Shown: positions 29,993 to 40,650, counted from the first letter of the stretch. The stretch is 64,000 nucleotides of DNA from Marinicella algicola (GCF_028401385.1 NZ_JAQOMR010000001.1:3640501-3704500), one strand, 5' to 3'. Notes: generated from the sequence alone by a model not told the origin. Made by a program: numbers and translations.

Positions 29993-30598
29993 ATGACATC
30001 TTCAAGCCCTGCAGAACGTTCAGCCGAACGCGCTGAAGCTGTGCGTCAGCTCATTGAAACGACCCGGGGCCGCCTCGACGGGGCGGAACTGGACCGCAAT
30101 ATGCTCGACAGCATCCGAAACGACCTTCAGGCGCTTGCCGCCAATGCGGCCTTCTGGTCCGACGCGAACTATGCGCCGCCGGCGGGCGAAGAGCGTCAGG
30201 CCCGCTATCTGATCGGGTCGGAAAGTCCGTCGGGCATTACCCTTTATCTCAATGTCATGCGCGCCGGAAAGAAGATACCGCCGCATGATCATACCACCTG
30301 GGCTTGCGTCGCCGCAGTGGAAGGCAGTGAGCTGAACACCCTTTATGAGCGCAAGGATGACGGCAGCAAGCCGGGCCATGCCCTGCTTGAAGTCCGTGAG
30401 GTCGTGGACATTTCTCCCGGTCGCTCCGTCGCGCTGATGCCGGACGATATTCACAGCGTGGAAATTCCTGGCGATGCGGTTATCCGCCATCTGCATTTCT
30501 ACGGCCGGCCGCTTGAAACCCTGACCGAACGCAAGGCCTTCGATCTGGACAACAACAGTTACAAGATCATGGCCGTCGGCGTGAAGACGCGCACCTGA
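29993..30598 (+). CDS. cupin thiol dioxygenase (cysteine dioxygenase / 3-mercaptopropionate dioxygenase type)
   Basis: 201 residues, intact frame; start at 29993 after an AGGGAG site. The cupin iron ligands are visible: H98 and H100 in 'PPHDHTTWACVAAVEG' and H154 in 'PDDIHSVEIPG'. This 3-His arrangement within a 200-residue cupin is that of thiol dioxygenases, which add O2 to the sulfur of cysteine or 3-mercaptopropionate to give a sulfinate. I cannot tell the two substrates apart by eye. It lies between a TTT importer and a multi-domain rhodanese, consistent with stepwise oxidation and handling of organic sulfur. Confidence 0.78.
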   Translation: MTSSSPAERSAERAEAVRQLIETTRGRLDGAELDRNMLDSIRNDLQALAANAAFWSDANYAPPAGEERQARYLIGSESPSGITLYLNVMRAGKKIPPHDHTTWACVAAVEGSELNTLYERKDDGSKPGHALLEVREVVDISPGRSVALMPDDIHSVEIPGDAVIRHLHFYGRPLETLTERKAFDLDNNSYKIMAVGVKTRT

Positions 30599-30611
30599 AT
30601 AGGAACAGAGA

Positions 30612-32196
30612 ATGCCTTTTGAAATGATCTCCGCGAGGGCGCCGAAGGCGCTGCTCGGAGAAGCGGACGAGTATGCCTTTTGGATGTGCGCGAACATGGC
30701 CAATATGGTGAGGGGCACCCGTTTTTCTGTGTGAACCTTCCCTACAGCGTCATCGAGGAAAGGGCGCCGCTTCTGGTGCCACGCCGCGACACGCTTTGCA
30801 TTTTGATGGATGACGGCGACGGTGTCGCCGAGCTGGCGCATCGCCGCCTTGCCGAGATGGGATACACCGCACTCCTCGTGCTCGAAGGTGGCGCGCCTGC
30901 GTGGGCTGCGGCCGGCTACACGCTCTTCAAGGGCGTCAATGTCGTTTCCAAGAGCTTTGGGGAACTGGTGGAGGAAGCCTTCCACACGCCGTCCGTTTCG
31001 GCTGAGGAACTGCTTGAGATGCAACGGCAGGGCGCTCCGCTGGTCATGCTCGATGGCCGCCCGGCCCACGAATTCAAAAAGATGTCGTTGCCCGGCGCAA
31101 AGTCCTGCCCGAATGCGGAACTGGCTTATCGCCTGCCGGAACTGGTTGCCGATGAAAGCACACCGGTGGTCATTAATTGCGCTGGCCGGACACGCTCCAT
31201 TATCGGCGCCCAGTCATTGCGCAATATCGGGCTCAAAACCCGGTCTATGCCCTTCGCAACGGCACCCAGGGGTGGCGGCTGGCCGGCTTCGAGCTGCGCC
31301 ACGGCGAGGAACCGAAGCCGCAACCGGATCTCGGTGAAAGGTCCGAGACACTCGCCAGGCAGCGCGCCGCCGATCTCATTGCCCGGTTTGGCCTGAACGT
31401 GATCTCCAGTGCCGAACTCGAGACGATGCGGTCTGATCCGGCGCGCACGACCTTTGTTTTCGATGTGCGCACCGAGACAGAATATCGCATGGCGCATATT
31501 CAGGGGATGTTCATGCACCCGGAGGACAGCTGGTTCAAGCGACCGACGAGTATCTGGCGACCCGCAATGCGCGGATTGTGCTTTGCGACGATTTCGGGCT
31601 GCGGGCTGCGGGAACCGCGATCTGGCTTGCCGGTATGGGCCATGAGGTTTTATTCTCGATGCCGATTCCCGAAAGGGATTGGAAACCGGTGAACCGGCGT
31701 CGCCGCCGTCACCGCCGTTCCGCCCCATGACCATTGAGGAGGTGGCAACAGCACAAAAGGCCGGTGCCCGGATCTATGACGCCTCGCGCGGGATGCAGTA
31801 CCGCAAAGCCCATGTCGAAGGTGCGCGCTGGGTGACCCGCGCCCGCCTGACCAGGAAGATGCCGGCCACCCGCCCATCATCGTTCTCGGCCAGGCAGAGC
31901 AACTGGTTGCCGGGGTGATACAGCGCCTTGGCGAATTTGGGGCCAGCAATGTGGCGGGCTGCGTCGGTGGTCCGGACATGTGGGAGAAGGGAGGGCTTTC
32001 AGTCGTCACCACCCCCTTCGAACCTTCGGAAAAGGACTGCATCGATTTCCTTTTCTTCGTTCATGACCGTCACAATGACAACCTTGAAGCAGCACGCCAG
32101 TATCTTGCCTGGGAGCTAAACCTTCTAAGCCAGCTTGACGCGCAGGAGCGTGGTGCGCTTAACCCTCTTACGGCCATGGAAGCGGAGATTTTGTGA
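30612..32196 (+). CDS. multi-domain rhodanese-like sulfurtransferase, read with several frameshifts
   Basis: Rejoined length is about 530 residues, made of four rhodanese-fold repeats. Repeat 1 (about 30640-30960) has 'LDVREHGQYGEGHPFFCVNL'. Repeat 2 (about 31000-31330) has 'VMLDGRPAHEFKKMSLPG' and a complete active-site loop with cysteine, 'VVINCAGRTRSIIG'. Repeat 3 (about 31380-31690) has 'VFDVRTETEYRMAHIQG' and a loop 'IVLCDDFGLRAAG'. Repeat 4 (about 31725-32010) has 'IYDASRGMQYRKAHVEGARW' with no cysteine in its loop. Only repeat 2 carries a canonical active loop. At least four one-base breaks are present (near 30675, 31240, 31545 and 31850). It starts 13 bases after the dioxygenase gene and ends one base before metC. 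Confidence 0.75.
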
Positions 32197-32197
32197 C

Positions 32198-33352
32198 ATG
32201 AAACGGGAAACGAAGCTGTGTCACTACGGCCAGCCCGGCCTGCCGGGGCCTGCCAATCCGCCGGTCGTGCGTGCCTCGACGATCTTGCACGACACACTTG
32301 AAAGCTACAAGGCGCGCAAGACCGCGCGTGAAAATGACGACAGCATTCTCTCTTATGGTCGCCGGGGACAACCACGGCGCATGCATTGATGGAAGCGATC
32401 GCCGATCTGGAGGGTGGCGAGGGGGCCTGGCTTTATCCCACAGGCGTTGCAGCGATATCGGCGGTGCTGATGGCGTTGCTGAGGCCCGGCGACCATTTTC
32501 TGCTGGTCGATACGATTTTTGCCGCGACCAGAACTTTTTGTGACGAGGTGCTCGATAGTTTCGGTGCCAGCTACGACTTGTTTCCGTCCGGTGTCACCGA
32601 TCTGACGCCCTATCTGCGGGAAAACACCAAACTCGTCTTTGTGGAATCACCGGGTTCCCAGACCTTTGAGGTCATGGATCTGCCTGCGCTTTGCGAGAAC
32701 GCCCACACCCACGGACTGACCGTCGTGGCGGACAATACCTACGGGTCGGGCTGGCTCTATCAGCCTCTCGCTCTTGGATGTGACGTCTCGATCATCGCCG
32801 GTACAAAATATCTCGGCGGCCATGCCGATGTTATGATGGGAGCGGCGAGCGCTAGGGGCCGGCGGCGGCCAAAGTGCGTTCCGCTGCCATCTTGACCGGG
32901 CAAACGCTGGCGCCTGATGAGGCCTACGCAACGCTCAGGGGGATACGAACGCTCTCGCTGCGGCTTGAGCGCCACGAAACCAATGCCCTTCGGCTGGCAG
33001 ACTGGTTTCAGGGCAGACCCGAGGTCATGCGTGTGCTTCACCCCGGTCTTGACGCTCATCCCGGCCATGCGCTCTGGGAACGCGATGGCACCGGCTCCAA
33101 CGGTCTGTTCAGCGTTGTGTTCATCCCGGCGTTCGATACGACAGCGCTGGCCGACCGGCTTCGCCTGTTTTATGTGGGAAGCAGCTGGGGCGGCTTTGAA
33201 AGCCTTGTGATGCCGATTTCACCTGATCGTGGCAGGGCAAGTCTTGCGGGGCTCCTGCAAATGCACCGATCCTCAGGTTTCATGCCGGGCTGGAACACAT
33301 TGACGACCTGATTGACGATCTGGACGCCGCATTCGCTTCGCCTGCACCCTGA
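32198..33352 (+). CDS. metC: cystathionine beta-lyase (Cys/Met metabolism PLP enzyme), read with frameshifts
   Basis: PLP-dependent enzyme that cleaves cystathionine or related thioethers. The N-terminus 'LPGPANPPVVRASTILHDTL' and 'YGRRGTTTAHALMEAIADLE' fit the MetC branch. 'VFVESPGSQTFEVMDLPALC', 'VVADNTYGSGWLYQPLALGC' and the PLP-lysine segment 'IIAGTKYLGGHADVMMG' follow. The C-terminal part has 'FYVGSSWGGFESLVMPI'. About 386 residues. One-base breaks occur near 32372, 32855 and 33290; the last restores the end 'HIDDLIDDLDAAFASPAP'. It ends the tct/sulfur operon. Confidence 0.85.
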
Positions 33353-33407
33353 AACAATTCCAGGTGAAGTGGACACCGGTTCACCTAGAATCTCTTAAAA
33401 ACAAAGA

Positions 33408-33452
33408 CTTAGAGCCTTTTCGCGCTTCCGTGAAACCCGGAAAGGCTCTAAG
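33408..33452. repeat. palindromic intergenic repeat of rhizobial type
   Basis: CTTAGAGCCTTT (33408-33419) pairs perfectly with AAAGGCTCTAAG (33441-33452), enclosing a 21-base centre containing CGCG and CCCGG. Short palindromes of the form TTAGAGC...GCTCTAA are dispersed between genes in many Rhizobiales genomes. It lies 56 bases after metC and may also end that transcript. Copy number cannot be judged from this window. Confidence 0.55.
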
Positions 33453-33599
33453 ATGTAAGGACGTTGCGCTGCGCGAGAGAATATGGTCTGGCGCGCGTCG
33501 ACTTGGCGCATCTGCCGATCAGGCTTGATGCCATGTCGCGGTAGGGTGCTGTACTCGCAGCGCCGGTTGCGCGGCTGCGGTGGGCGCCGCCCAGCCCAA

Positions 33600-33790
33600 T
33601 CAGTGCTTCACACTACCGCTGTTCTCACGCGAACGCGCTGCCCATGTTGCTCGCGATCAAAACGCAGTCTCGAAGGCCTTTGCTGATCGTCTTCGTGATG
33701 ACCGAAATACGTACAAGGTCATCGCACGTTTCAATCGTAAACGCCCTGTGCAAAGTGCGTCAGAAGTGGGCCGCGCAATCATTTGAGAAA
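33600..33790 (+). pseudogene. possible IS110-family transposase C-terminal remnant
   Basis: Two frames of this stretch read 'NAVSKAFADRLRDDRNTYKV' and, a little later, 'VSIVNALCKVRQKWAAQ'. Together they loosely resemble the end of IS110/IS116/IS902 transposases, where a 'NPxxxxFxxRLxxxGKxxKVA' segment precedes 'RKLxxxxNAxxRxxxxW'. Nothing upstream is recognisable and no ends are seen. The rest of 33453-33947 holds no gene I can support. Confidence 0.3.
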
Positions 33791-33947
33791 TACAGTTGCG
33801 AGCGCCACGTCCATCGAACCGGCAGCAGCCAAACACTTCCGTTTTGACGACCGGTACCATGATTTGTCGTTTTTGGGGTTACTTGCAAAGTCTCTTGATT
33901 ATATAAACATTTGATCAATTATAAGCTATTTAAACTGGAAGAGACAT

Positions 33948-35171
33948 ATGGGTCAGAACTTTATTTCGCGGGGCAGCCTGGCATGTTTAGTGGCCGTTGC
34001 CGGTGCTTTCTGGGCTACGGCGGCGATGGCCGATATGCAGGAGAACCTGCAAGCCGAGCTGGACAATTTTATTGCGGAGCGCAGCGCACCCGAGGCCGTA
34101 ACCGGTATCTCGGCCTATGTCAGCCTGGGTGCAGAAGGACCAAACTATCGCGCCTATTCTGGCACCATAGGCAAGGATAGCATTGTGCCGGTGGACGAAG
34201 GCACGCTCTTCCAGATCGGCAGCAACACCAAGGGGTTTACCGGTGCGTTGATCCTGGCGCTGGAGGCTGAGGGCAAAGTCGATATCCACGACACCGTGGG
34301 CGACTGGCTGCCGGAATATCCGGCGTGGTCCGACGTGACGATTGAGCAATTGTTGCATATGACCAGTGGGCTGCCGACCTATTCCGAGACGACGGAGATG
34401 AACGACGCTTTCGTTAACGCTCCCGACCGGGATTTCACCATGCCCGAGCTGATCGCCATGGCCTACCCCAGCGAAACCGTGGACCTTCCGATCCCGGAAG
34501 GGTTTTTCTATTCCAATACCAATTATGTTCTGGCGGGGATGATTGCCGAGAAGGCATCGGGGATGCCCTATAAGAACGCGCTCGAGGAGATGCTCTTCAA
34601 GCCTGCGGAGCTGACCGAGACCTACTACGAGCCGGATGCCTATGGCGAGGACGTGTTGTCGCGAATGGCTTCCGGGTATTTCAACAACCCAGACTGCACA
34701 CTCTACGACCTGGATTGCGAAGTCAGCCAGCTGGCTCCAATCCTGGGCCGGGACGTGAAGGCGGATTCGGTGAGCTGGGCGGGGCCTGCGGGTGGGATCG
34801 TCAGTACGCCGGAGGATCTGGCGAAATGGATCCGTGCTATCTTTCATGGAAAGGTACTGCCCGAGAAGCAGTTGGCGGAGTTTGTGACGCCGGTTTCGCT
34901 GGTGACAGGCAAAATTATCGACGATGTGACAGATGAAGACCCGCAGGGTTTTACGCTTGGTCTGACGCGGGTGACAGCACCTGGGATGGAGCCGGTATAT
35001 TTCTATCTCGGGATGACGCTCGGATACCGCGCGGCCTTCCTGTATTCGCCGGAACATGACGTGATTGTGACCGGAGCCACCAACTCCCAGCCTCCGGGCG
35101 GGCAGGAGATGATGACTCCGATGCTGATCGAGGTTTACAAGGAGGCTCTCGCCGCAAAGGCCGCGCAATAG
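33948..35171 (+). CDS. serine hydrolase, beta-lactamase class C / D-alanyl-D-alanine carboxypeptidase family
   Basis: 407 residues, intact frame. A signal peptide ends at 'ATAAMA', placing the enzyme in the periplasm. The catalytic SxxK motif is 'IGSNTKGFTGALI', and the YxN motif is 'FFYSNTNYVLAGM'. 'EQLLHMTSGLPTYSE' is the usual family segment between them. The third (HxG/KTG-like) motif is not obvious. Such proteins include peptidoglycan peptidases, esterases and aminopeptidases, so I do not assign a substrate. It stands alone in an accessory-looking stretch with transposase remnants on both sides and is preceded by an AT-rich promoter region (33890-33945). Confidence 0.85.
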   Translation: MGQNFISRGSLACLVAVAGAFWATAAMADMQENLQAELDNFIAERSAPEAVTGISAYVSLGAEGPNYRAYSGTIGKDSIVPVDEGTLFQIGSNTKGFTGALILALEAEGKVDIHDTVGDWLPEYPAWSDVTIEQLLHMTSGLPTYSETTEMNDAFVNAPDRDFTMPELIAMAYPSETVDLPIPEGFFYSNTNYVLAGMIAEKASGMPYKNALEEMLFKPAELTETYYEPDAYGEDVLSRMASGYFNNPDCTLYDLDCEVSQLAPILGRDVKADSVSWAGPAGGIVSTPEDLAKWIRAIFHGKVLPEKQLAEFVTPVSLVTGKIIDDVTDEDPQGFTLGLTRVTAPGMEPVYFYLGMTLGYRAAFLYSPEHDVIVTGATNSQPPGGQEMMTPMLIEVYKEALAAKAAQ

Positions 35172-35182
35172 AGCGCCTGTGA

Positions 35183-35554
35183 TCAGGCCAGCACCCAAAA
35201 GGGGTGACGGTCCTGTCTCTGGTGCGTTGCAAGACCCGTGCATCGGTCAGGAAATCGGGAACGATACACGTATCCAAGTGTCGGATCGCGGTGCGTCTCA
35301 AGGACGCACCGCGATCCGGTGATTATTCCGTTCCGGTCGCCTTTGAGCACCGGCACGTCTGAGTCCGGGGCTATGTCGATGAAGTGGCGATCGACTGCAG
35401 TCTTGAGATCATGGGCTTTGATCAGGCGCAGTTCCAGTGTCTGCTCGGCTGCACCTTCTTTTAAATCGTGAGCCTCCCGGCGCAACGCTTTCACTTCAGC
35501 CGAATAGGATTTGCCGGTGGCACGGCGGATATCCTTGATCGCCTGGTCTGCCAA
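35183..35554 (-). pseudogene. possible IS3-family OrfA (transposase) remnant
   Basis: The first 46 codons read 'MADQAIKDIRRATGKSYSAE' then 'VKALRREAHDLKEGAAEQTL' and 'ELRLIK'. This resembles the leucine-zipper end of a group of rhizobial IS3-type OrfA proteins ('SAEVKALRREARDLKE...LELRLLK'). After that the sequence departs from the family, so the frame is only partly of transposase origin. No OrfB or terminal repeats are seen. Treat as a decayed fragment; an unrelated small ORF is possible. Confidence 0.35.
35282..35318. repeat. 16-bp perfect inverted repeat (hairpin)
   Basis: CGGATCGCGGTGCGTC (35282-35297) is followed by a five-base loop (35298-35302) and its exact complement (35303-35318). 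It lies 110 bases after the serine hydrolase stop. There is no T-run, so it is not a standard intrinsic terminator, although such a stable hairpin could act as one with rho or protect the mRNA end. It could also be an insertion-element end or a transcription-factor target. Confidence 0.6.
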
Positions 35555-35742
35555 GGATTTTGCTGCCCGGTTTGCTGCCTCATCGTCACGTCCGTTGCGT
35601 GACCTAGATGTTCGGTCCCGTTTTGCGCTTCGTCAGGCTTTAGACACATTTCCGCCACCTTTCGCTTGACCCCGCCCGTAAGGGTTGCGAAACATGATTT
35701 ACGAGTAGTTAAGACTGACATGGATCTTTGGGGGTCAGGGAC

Positions 35743-36557
35743 ATGACGACGATTTATCTGAAGCTGGCGGGTGCGGTGGCGCTGACAGCGCTTGCAGGCT
35801 GCAGCGGAGGCGGCAGCAGCGGTGGGGGCTGGAGCCTAACGCACTTGGTTACTCTGCGGTCGTGACGTTTGATGAAGGCGCTGATCAGTGGCAATCAGAG
35901 GATTCCAAGGCACTATTCACTCGCAATGACGATGGGACCCTGACGGTGCAGATTCTTGAAGGCGCCTATGCCGGCGATGAGCGGACTTTTACGCCCAGAA
36001 GCGGCAATGGCGGATCAAACGGTCAAGCAACAGCCTATATGACCACCTACAGCCTGGACGATGATCCGATCGTCGCGGTCATCGATGCCCACGATGTTCC
36101 GGGCAATGATGCCGCCTATTATGCCTTCCGCTCGACGGAGGGCCTGACGGAAAACATGCCGACTGAGGGGTACGCCTCGTATAACGGAAGTCAATCCGGA
36201 TTTGCGGTTCAAGCTGCCGGGTCATCCGGAGCGATAGACGGTCCCTTCTCTGCTCAAGTCGATTTTGCGCACGGGACTCTTTTCGGAAGGATAGGCGTTA
36301 CACCCGGGAACTCTGTTGATTTCAGAGGAACAATCGACGGAGCCGAATTTAAATCCGACCCGGGAAAGATCGCTCTTACCAAAATATACGGAAGTCAGTA
36401 CGCATACCACACTAGCGTTATCGACCAAAATACCTCCCAGGTTGACGGGGCATTTTACGGAGATGCGGCGAAGGCCATGGGTGGTACCTATGTCATCAAC
36501 GGTCAGGGCGGGAAGGAAGGAACCCACCTCATCGGTGGATTTAAGGCCGACCAGTAG
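35743..36557 (+). CDS. lipoprotein with transferrin-binding-protein-like beta domain, read with one frameshift
   Basis: About 271 residues. The ATG at 35743 (MTTIYLKLAGAVALTALAGC) gives a lipoprotein signal with lipobox LAGC, followed by a glycine/serine linker. A missing G in the G-run 35823-35827 joins it to the main frame at 'GLEPNALGYSAVVTFDEG'. The rest is polar and beta-rich. Its end, 'VDGAFYGDAAKAMGGTYVIN', matches the repeat motif of TbpB/factor-H-binding-like beta-barrel lipoproteins (GxFYGxxAxxxGGxF). Such alphaproteobacterial proteins are usually surface or periplasmic lipoproteins of unknown ligand. It is an isolated gene followed by a hairpin terminator. Confidence 0.65.
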
Positions 36558-36570
36558 GCAACGGCGAGAG

Positions 36571-36602
36571 AAAGACATAAAGATTTCTTTATGTCTTTCT
36601 TG
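36571..36602 (+). terminator. AT-rich hairpin terminator after the lipoprotein gene
   Basis: AAAGACATAAAG (36571-36582) pairs perfectly with CTTTATGTCTTT (36587-36598) across a four-base loop, followed by CTTG. It starts 14 bases after the lipoprotein stop and precedes the ahcY leader, so it separates the two units. The A-rich left arm and T-rich right arm make it usable in both directions. Confidence 0.6.
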
Positions 36603-36612
36603 TCAGTTTCTT

Positions 36613-36700
36613 CCGAGGCTGTTACTAACGGTGCAAACTGAATAAAGCGCGTTGCCCGCATGACCGGGCCCGACGCCGCACCATGCTTTTGCCTCGGGAG
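36613..36700 (+). promoter_or_regulatory. structured 5' leader of ahcY, candidate translational regulator
   Basis: Three nested stems can be drawn: CCGAGGC (36613-36619) with GCCTCGG (36691-36697), GGTGC (36630-36634) with GCACC (36678-36682), and GCCCG (36654-36658) with CGGGC (36665-36669). The 3' arm of the outer stem overlaps the GGGAG ribosome-binding site, so folding would hide it. Riboswitches for S-adenosylhomocysteine or S-adenosylmethionine commonly precede genes of this pathway, but this leader does not match the consensus of the SAH or SAM-II classes as I know them. Ligand control is inference. Confidence 0.4.
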
Positions 36701-36706
36701 TTATCA

Positions 36707-38105
<1,399 letters not shown>

Positions 38106-38117
38106 TCAAATACAAAC

Positions 38118-38149
38118 CGGCCGCAGCGAAAGCGATTTCACTGCGGCCG
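38118..38149. terminator. bidirectional terminator between ahcY and folC
   Basis: CGGCCGCAG (38118-38126) pairs perfectly with CTGCGGCCG (38141-38149) around a 14-base loop. It lies 13 bases after the ahcY stop and 23 bases after the folC stop on the other strand. Short T- or A-containing flanks exist on both sides (CTCTGTTT to the right, ACAAA to the left), so it can serve both convergent genes. Confidence 0.65.
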
Positions 38150-38171
38150 CTCTGTTTGAAATTCAGGCGCA

Positions 38172-39513
38172 TCAGAGCGGCGGCGTGCCGTTTTCAAAAA
38201 GCGCATTGCCCGCAAAATAGAGCGATCCACCGATCAGGATGCGCGGCGCTGGCTGGTCGGCGCGCACCCGCAGACAAATCGCGGCCAGCGCCTCGCCGAT
38301 CGAGGAAACCGGTTCTGCAGACAGACCGGCATCGGCAGCAGATGAGGCAAGCGCAACGGGATCGATGAAGGCCTCGGTGCCCTTGATCGGCGCGCAATAG
38401 ACATAGTTTGTCAGCCCTGCGAAATGCTCGAAAAAGCCGAATGGGTCTTTGGTGTTGATCATGCCGATGATCAGGTACAGCGGGCGCGGATCGCGCTCTT
38501 CGAAACCGGCGAGCGCTTCGGCAATCACCTCGCCAGCGCCGGGATTATGCCCGCCATCCAGCCAGATTTCGCTGCCTTCCGGCGCAGCCGTTACCAGATC
38601 GCCCTCTGTCAGCCGTTGCAGGCGTGCGGGCCAGAACACATTGCGCATGGCCGTTTCCACGGCGCGCTCGTCAATAGCGAAACCTGCGGCCTTCACCGCC
38701 GAGATAGCGGCAGCGGCATTGGCATACTGGTGGCGGCCGGGCAGCGCCGGCAGTGGCAGGTCCATCAGCCCGTCGCCGTCCTGATAGACCAGCCGACCGT
38801 GTTCCTCATGCGCGCCGTAATCCTGGCCGTAAAGATGCAGCGGGCAGCCAAGCCTGTCGGCGGTCGCAATCAACACCTCCTCGGCCGCTTCATTTTCCTG
38901 CTGGCCAATGACAACCGGCACGCCCTTCTTCATTATCCCGGCCTTTTCAGCGGCAATCAGCTCGACGCGGTCCCCGAGATAGGCCTGATGATCGAGCGAG
39001 ATCGGCATGATGACGCTGACGGCCGGTTTGTCGATGATGTTGGTAGCATCGAAACGCCCGCCAAGACCAACCTCCAGCACCACTGCATCGGCAGGAATTT
39101 CCGCAAAAGCACGAACGTCGCCGCTGTCAGCAATTCAAACACCGTGGCAGTCGCGCCCGCATTGGCCGCTTCCACGCGTTTCAGTGTTTCCGCCAGCAAT
39201 TGGTCGTCAACATAGCCGCTGGTGCCACCAGGACCGCCGATACGGAAGCGCTCATGCCAGCGCACCAGATGCGGAGAGGAATGAACGTGAACAGAAAGGC
39301 CCCGGCTTCCAGCAGCGCCCGGGTAAAGGCGCTTGCCGAGCCCTTGCCATTTGTACCGGCGATGTGGATCACCGGCGGCAGCGATAGATGCGGATTGCCG
39401 AGCTTTCCGAGAAGGATCCGGATCCGCTCGAGCGACAGATCGAAGCCCTTGGGATGCAATTGCATCAGGTGATCGATCACACGCTCGGCAGCGCCGAGGG
39501 AATGCTTGTCCAT
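38172..39513 (-). CDS. folC: bifunctional dihydrofolate synthase / folylpolyglutamate synthase, read with two frameshifts
   Basis: Adds glutamate to dihydropteroate and to folates in the cytosol. The start at 39513 gives 'MDKHSLGAAERVIDHLMQLH'. The ATP-binding loop is 'HIAGTNGKGSASAFTRALL', followed by 'VLEVGLGGRFDATNIID', 'VSVIMPISLDHQAYLGDRV', 'KAGIMKKGVPVVIGQQ' and the Mur-ligase C-domain segment 'IWLDGGHNPGAGEVIAEAL'. About 448 residues. Breaks near 39295 and near 39115 are single-base. It is the last gene of the trp-accD-folC block, with the order usual in Rhizobiales. Confidence 0.92.
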
Positions 39514-39645
39514 GATTGGTCCGATTTCCGGGGCGCCGGGCTTCTCTCAGCCGCGCCCTGCTTCACTCTTGTTCCCGGTAGCTAGCACCGGGGACAGCTT
39601 CCCGCGCCACCTTGCCGGGTCTGACCGCCAGCGGCTTTTGCCGCT

Positions 39646-40611
39646 TCATTTCTGCGGTGCCGGTGCCGGTGCCTCGTCGCGTTCGAGCGTTTCATGCGGC
39701 GTCTCGTCAGCGATAGCATCCTGATGCTTCGGCGGCTCCAGCATGGCATTGGCCGTTGCCGGTGCGCCGGTCATGATCTTCAGGATGCGGGCCAGCGTTT
39801 CGGGAATATCGTGACGAACGACCACCATATCGACCATTCCGTGATCCAGCAGATATTCCGCGGTCTGGAAACCATCGGGAAGCTGCTCGCGAATGGTCTG
39901 CTCGATCACGCGACGCCCGGCAAAGCCGATTTCGGCGCCGGGTTCGGCAATGTGCAGGTCGCCCAGCATCGCATAGGAGGCGGAAACACCACCGGTCGTC
40001 GGGTTGGTCAGCACGACGATATAGGGCAGGCCTGCCTCGCGCATCAACTCGACCATCACGGTCACACGCGGCATCTGCATCAGCGACAACACGCCTTCCT
40101 GCATGCGCGCGCCGCCGGAAGCCGGAAAAATCACCAGCGGGCAGTGTTCTTTCAGCGCGCGGTCAAAAGCCTGGATGATCGCTTCGCCAGCCGCCATGCC
40201 GAGCGAGCCGCCCAGAAACTTGAACTCGTGAACCACGGCAACCAGCTTCAGGCCCTCAAGCGCGCCGACACCGGCGACAATCGTGTCTTCCTGGCCAGTC
40301 TTGGTGCGGTTTTCCTTCAAGCGGTCGGCATATTTCTTGGAATCGCGAAATTTCAGCGGGTCCTGCGCCACCTTCGGCTGCGGCAGGTCCTCGAACTTGC
40401 CCTCATCAAACAGGTCGGCAAGGCGAGCGCGTGCCGGCATCTTCATGTGGAAGCCGGACGAGGGGATCACCCACTTGTTTTCTTCCAGATCGGTATGAAA
40501 CACCATGGCCCCGGTTTCGGGACACTTGATCCACAAATTCTCGGGAACTTCGCGCCGGCCGAACATGGAGTTGATCCGCGGCCGCACATAATTGGTTATC
40601 CAGTTCACCAA
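39646..40611 (-). CDS. accD: acetyl-CoA carboxylase carboxyltransferase subunit beta
   Basis: Forms, with AccA, the carboxyltransferase that makes malonyl-CoA for fatty-acid synthesis. 321 residues, intact frame. The N-terminal region '[20 protein letters not shown]' has only one of the four zinc-finger cysteines, as is usual in Rhizobiales. The crotonase-fold core shows '[20 protein letters not shown]', '[19 protein letters not shown]' and '[18 protein letters not shown]'. The C-terminal 45 residues are a proline/acidic extension. It follows trpA by 39 bases. Confidence 0.96.
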   Translation of the reverse strand: MVNWITNYVRPRINSMFGRREVPENLWIKCPETGAMVFHTDLEENKWVIPSSGFHMKMPARARLADLFDEGKFEDLPQPKVAQDPLKFRDSKKYADRLKENRTKTGQEDTIVAGVGALEGLKLVAVVHEFKFLGGSLGMAAGEAIIQAFDRALKEHCPLVIFPASGGARMQEGVLSLMQMPRVTVMVELMREAGLPYIVVLTNPTTGGVSASYAMLGDLHIAEPGAEIGFAGRRVIEQTIREQLPDGFQTAEYLLDHGMVDMVVVRHDIPETLARILKIMTGAPATANAMLEPPKHQDAIADETPHETLERDEAPAPAPQK

Positions 40612-40650
40612 AGGAACCTCCTGAATAGCATTGCCTGCGGTTTGCCAGAT

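Noticed and set aside
33987..35243. Minus-strand open frame of 418 codons opposite the serine hydrolase gene
   Set aside because: The plus-strand gene has a signal peptide and catalytic motifs; the reverse frame has none and is rich in arginine and histidine.
36613..36706. Known SAH or SAM-II riboswitch upstream of ahcY
   Set aside because: The conserved core sequences of those classes as I know them are not present; only generic nested stems can be drawn, so it is listed as a candidate structure only.
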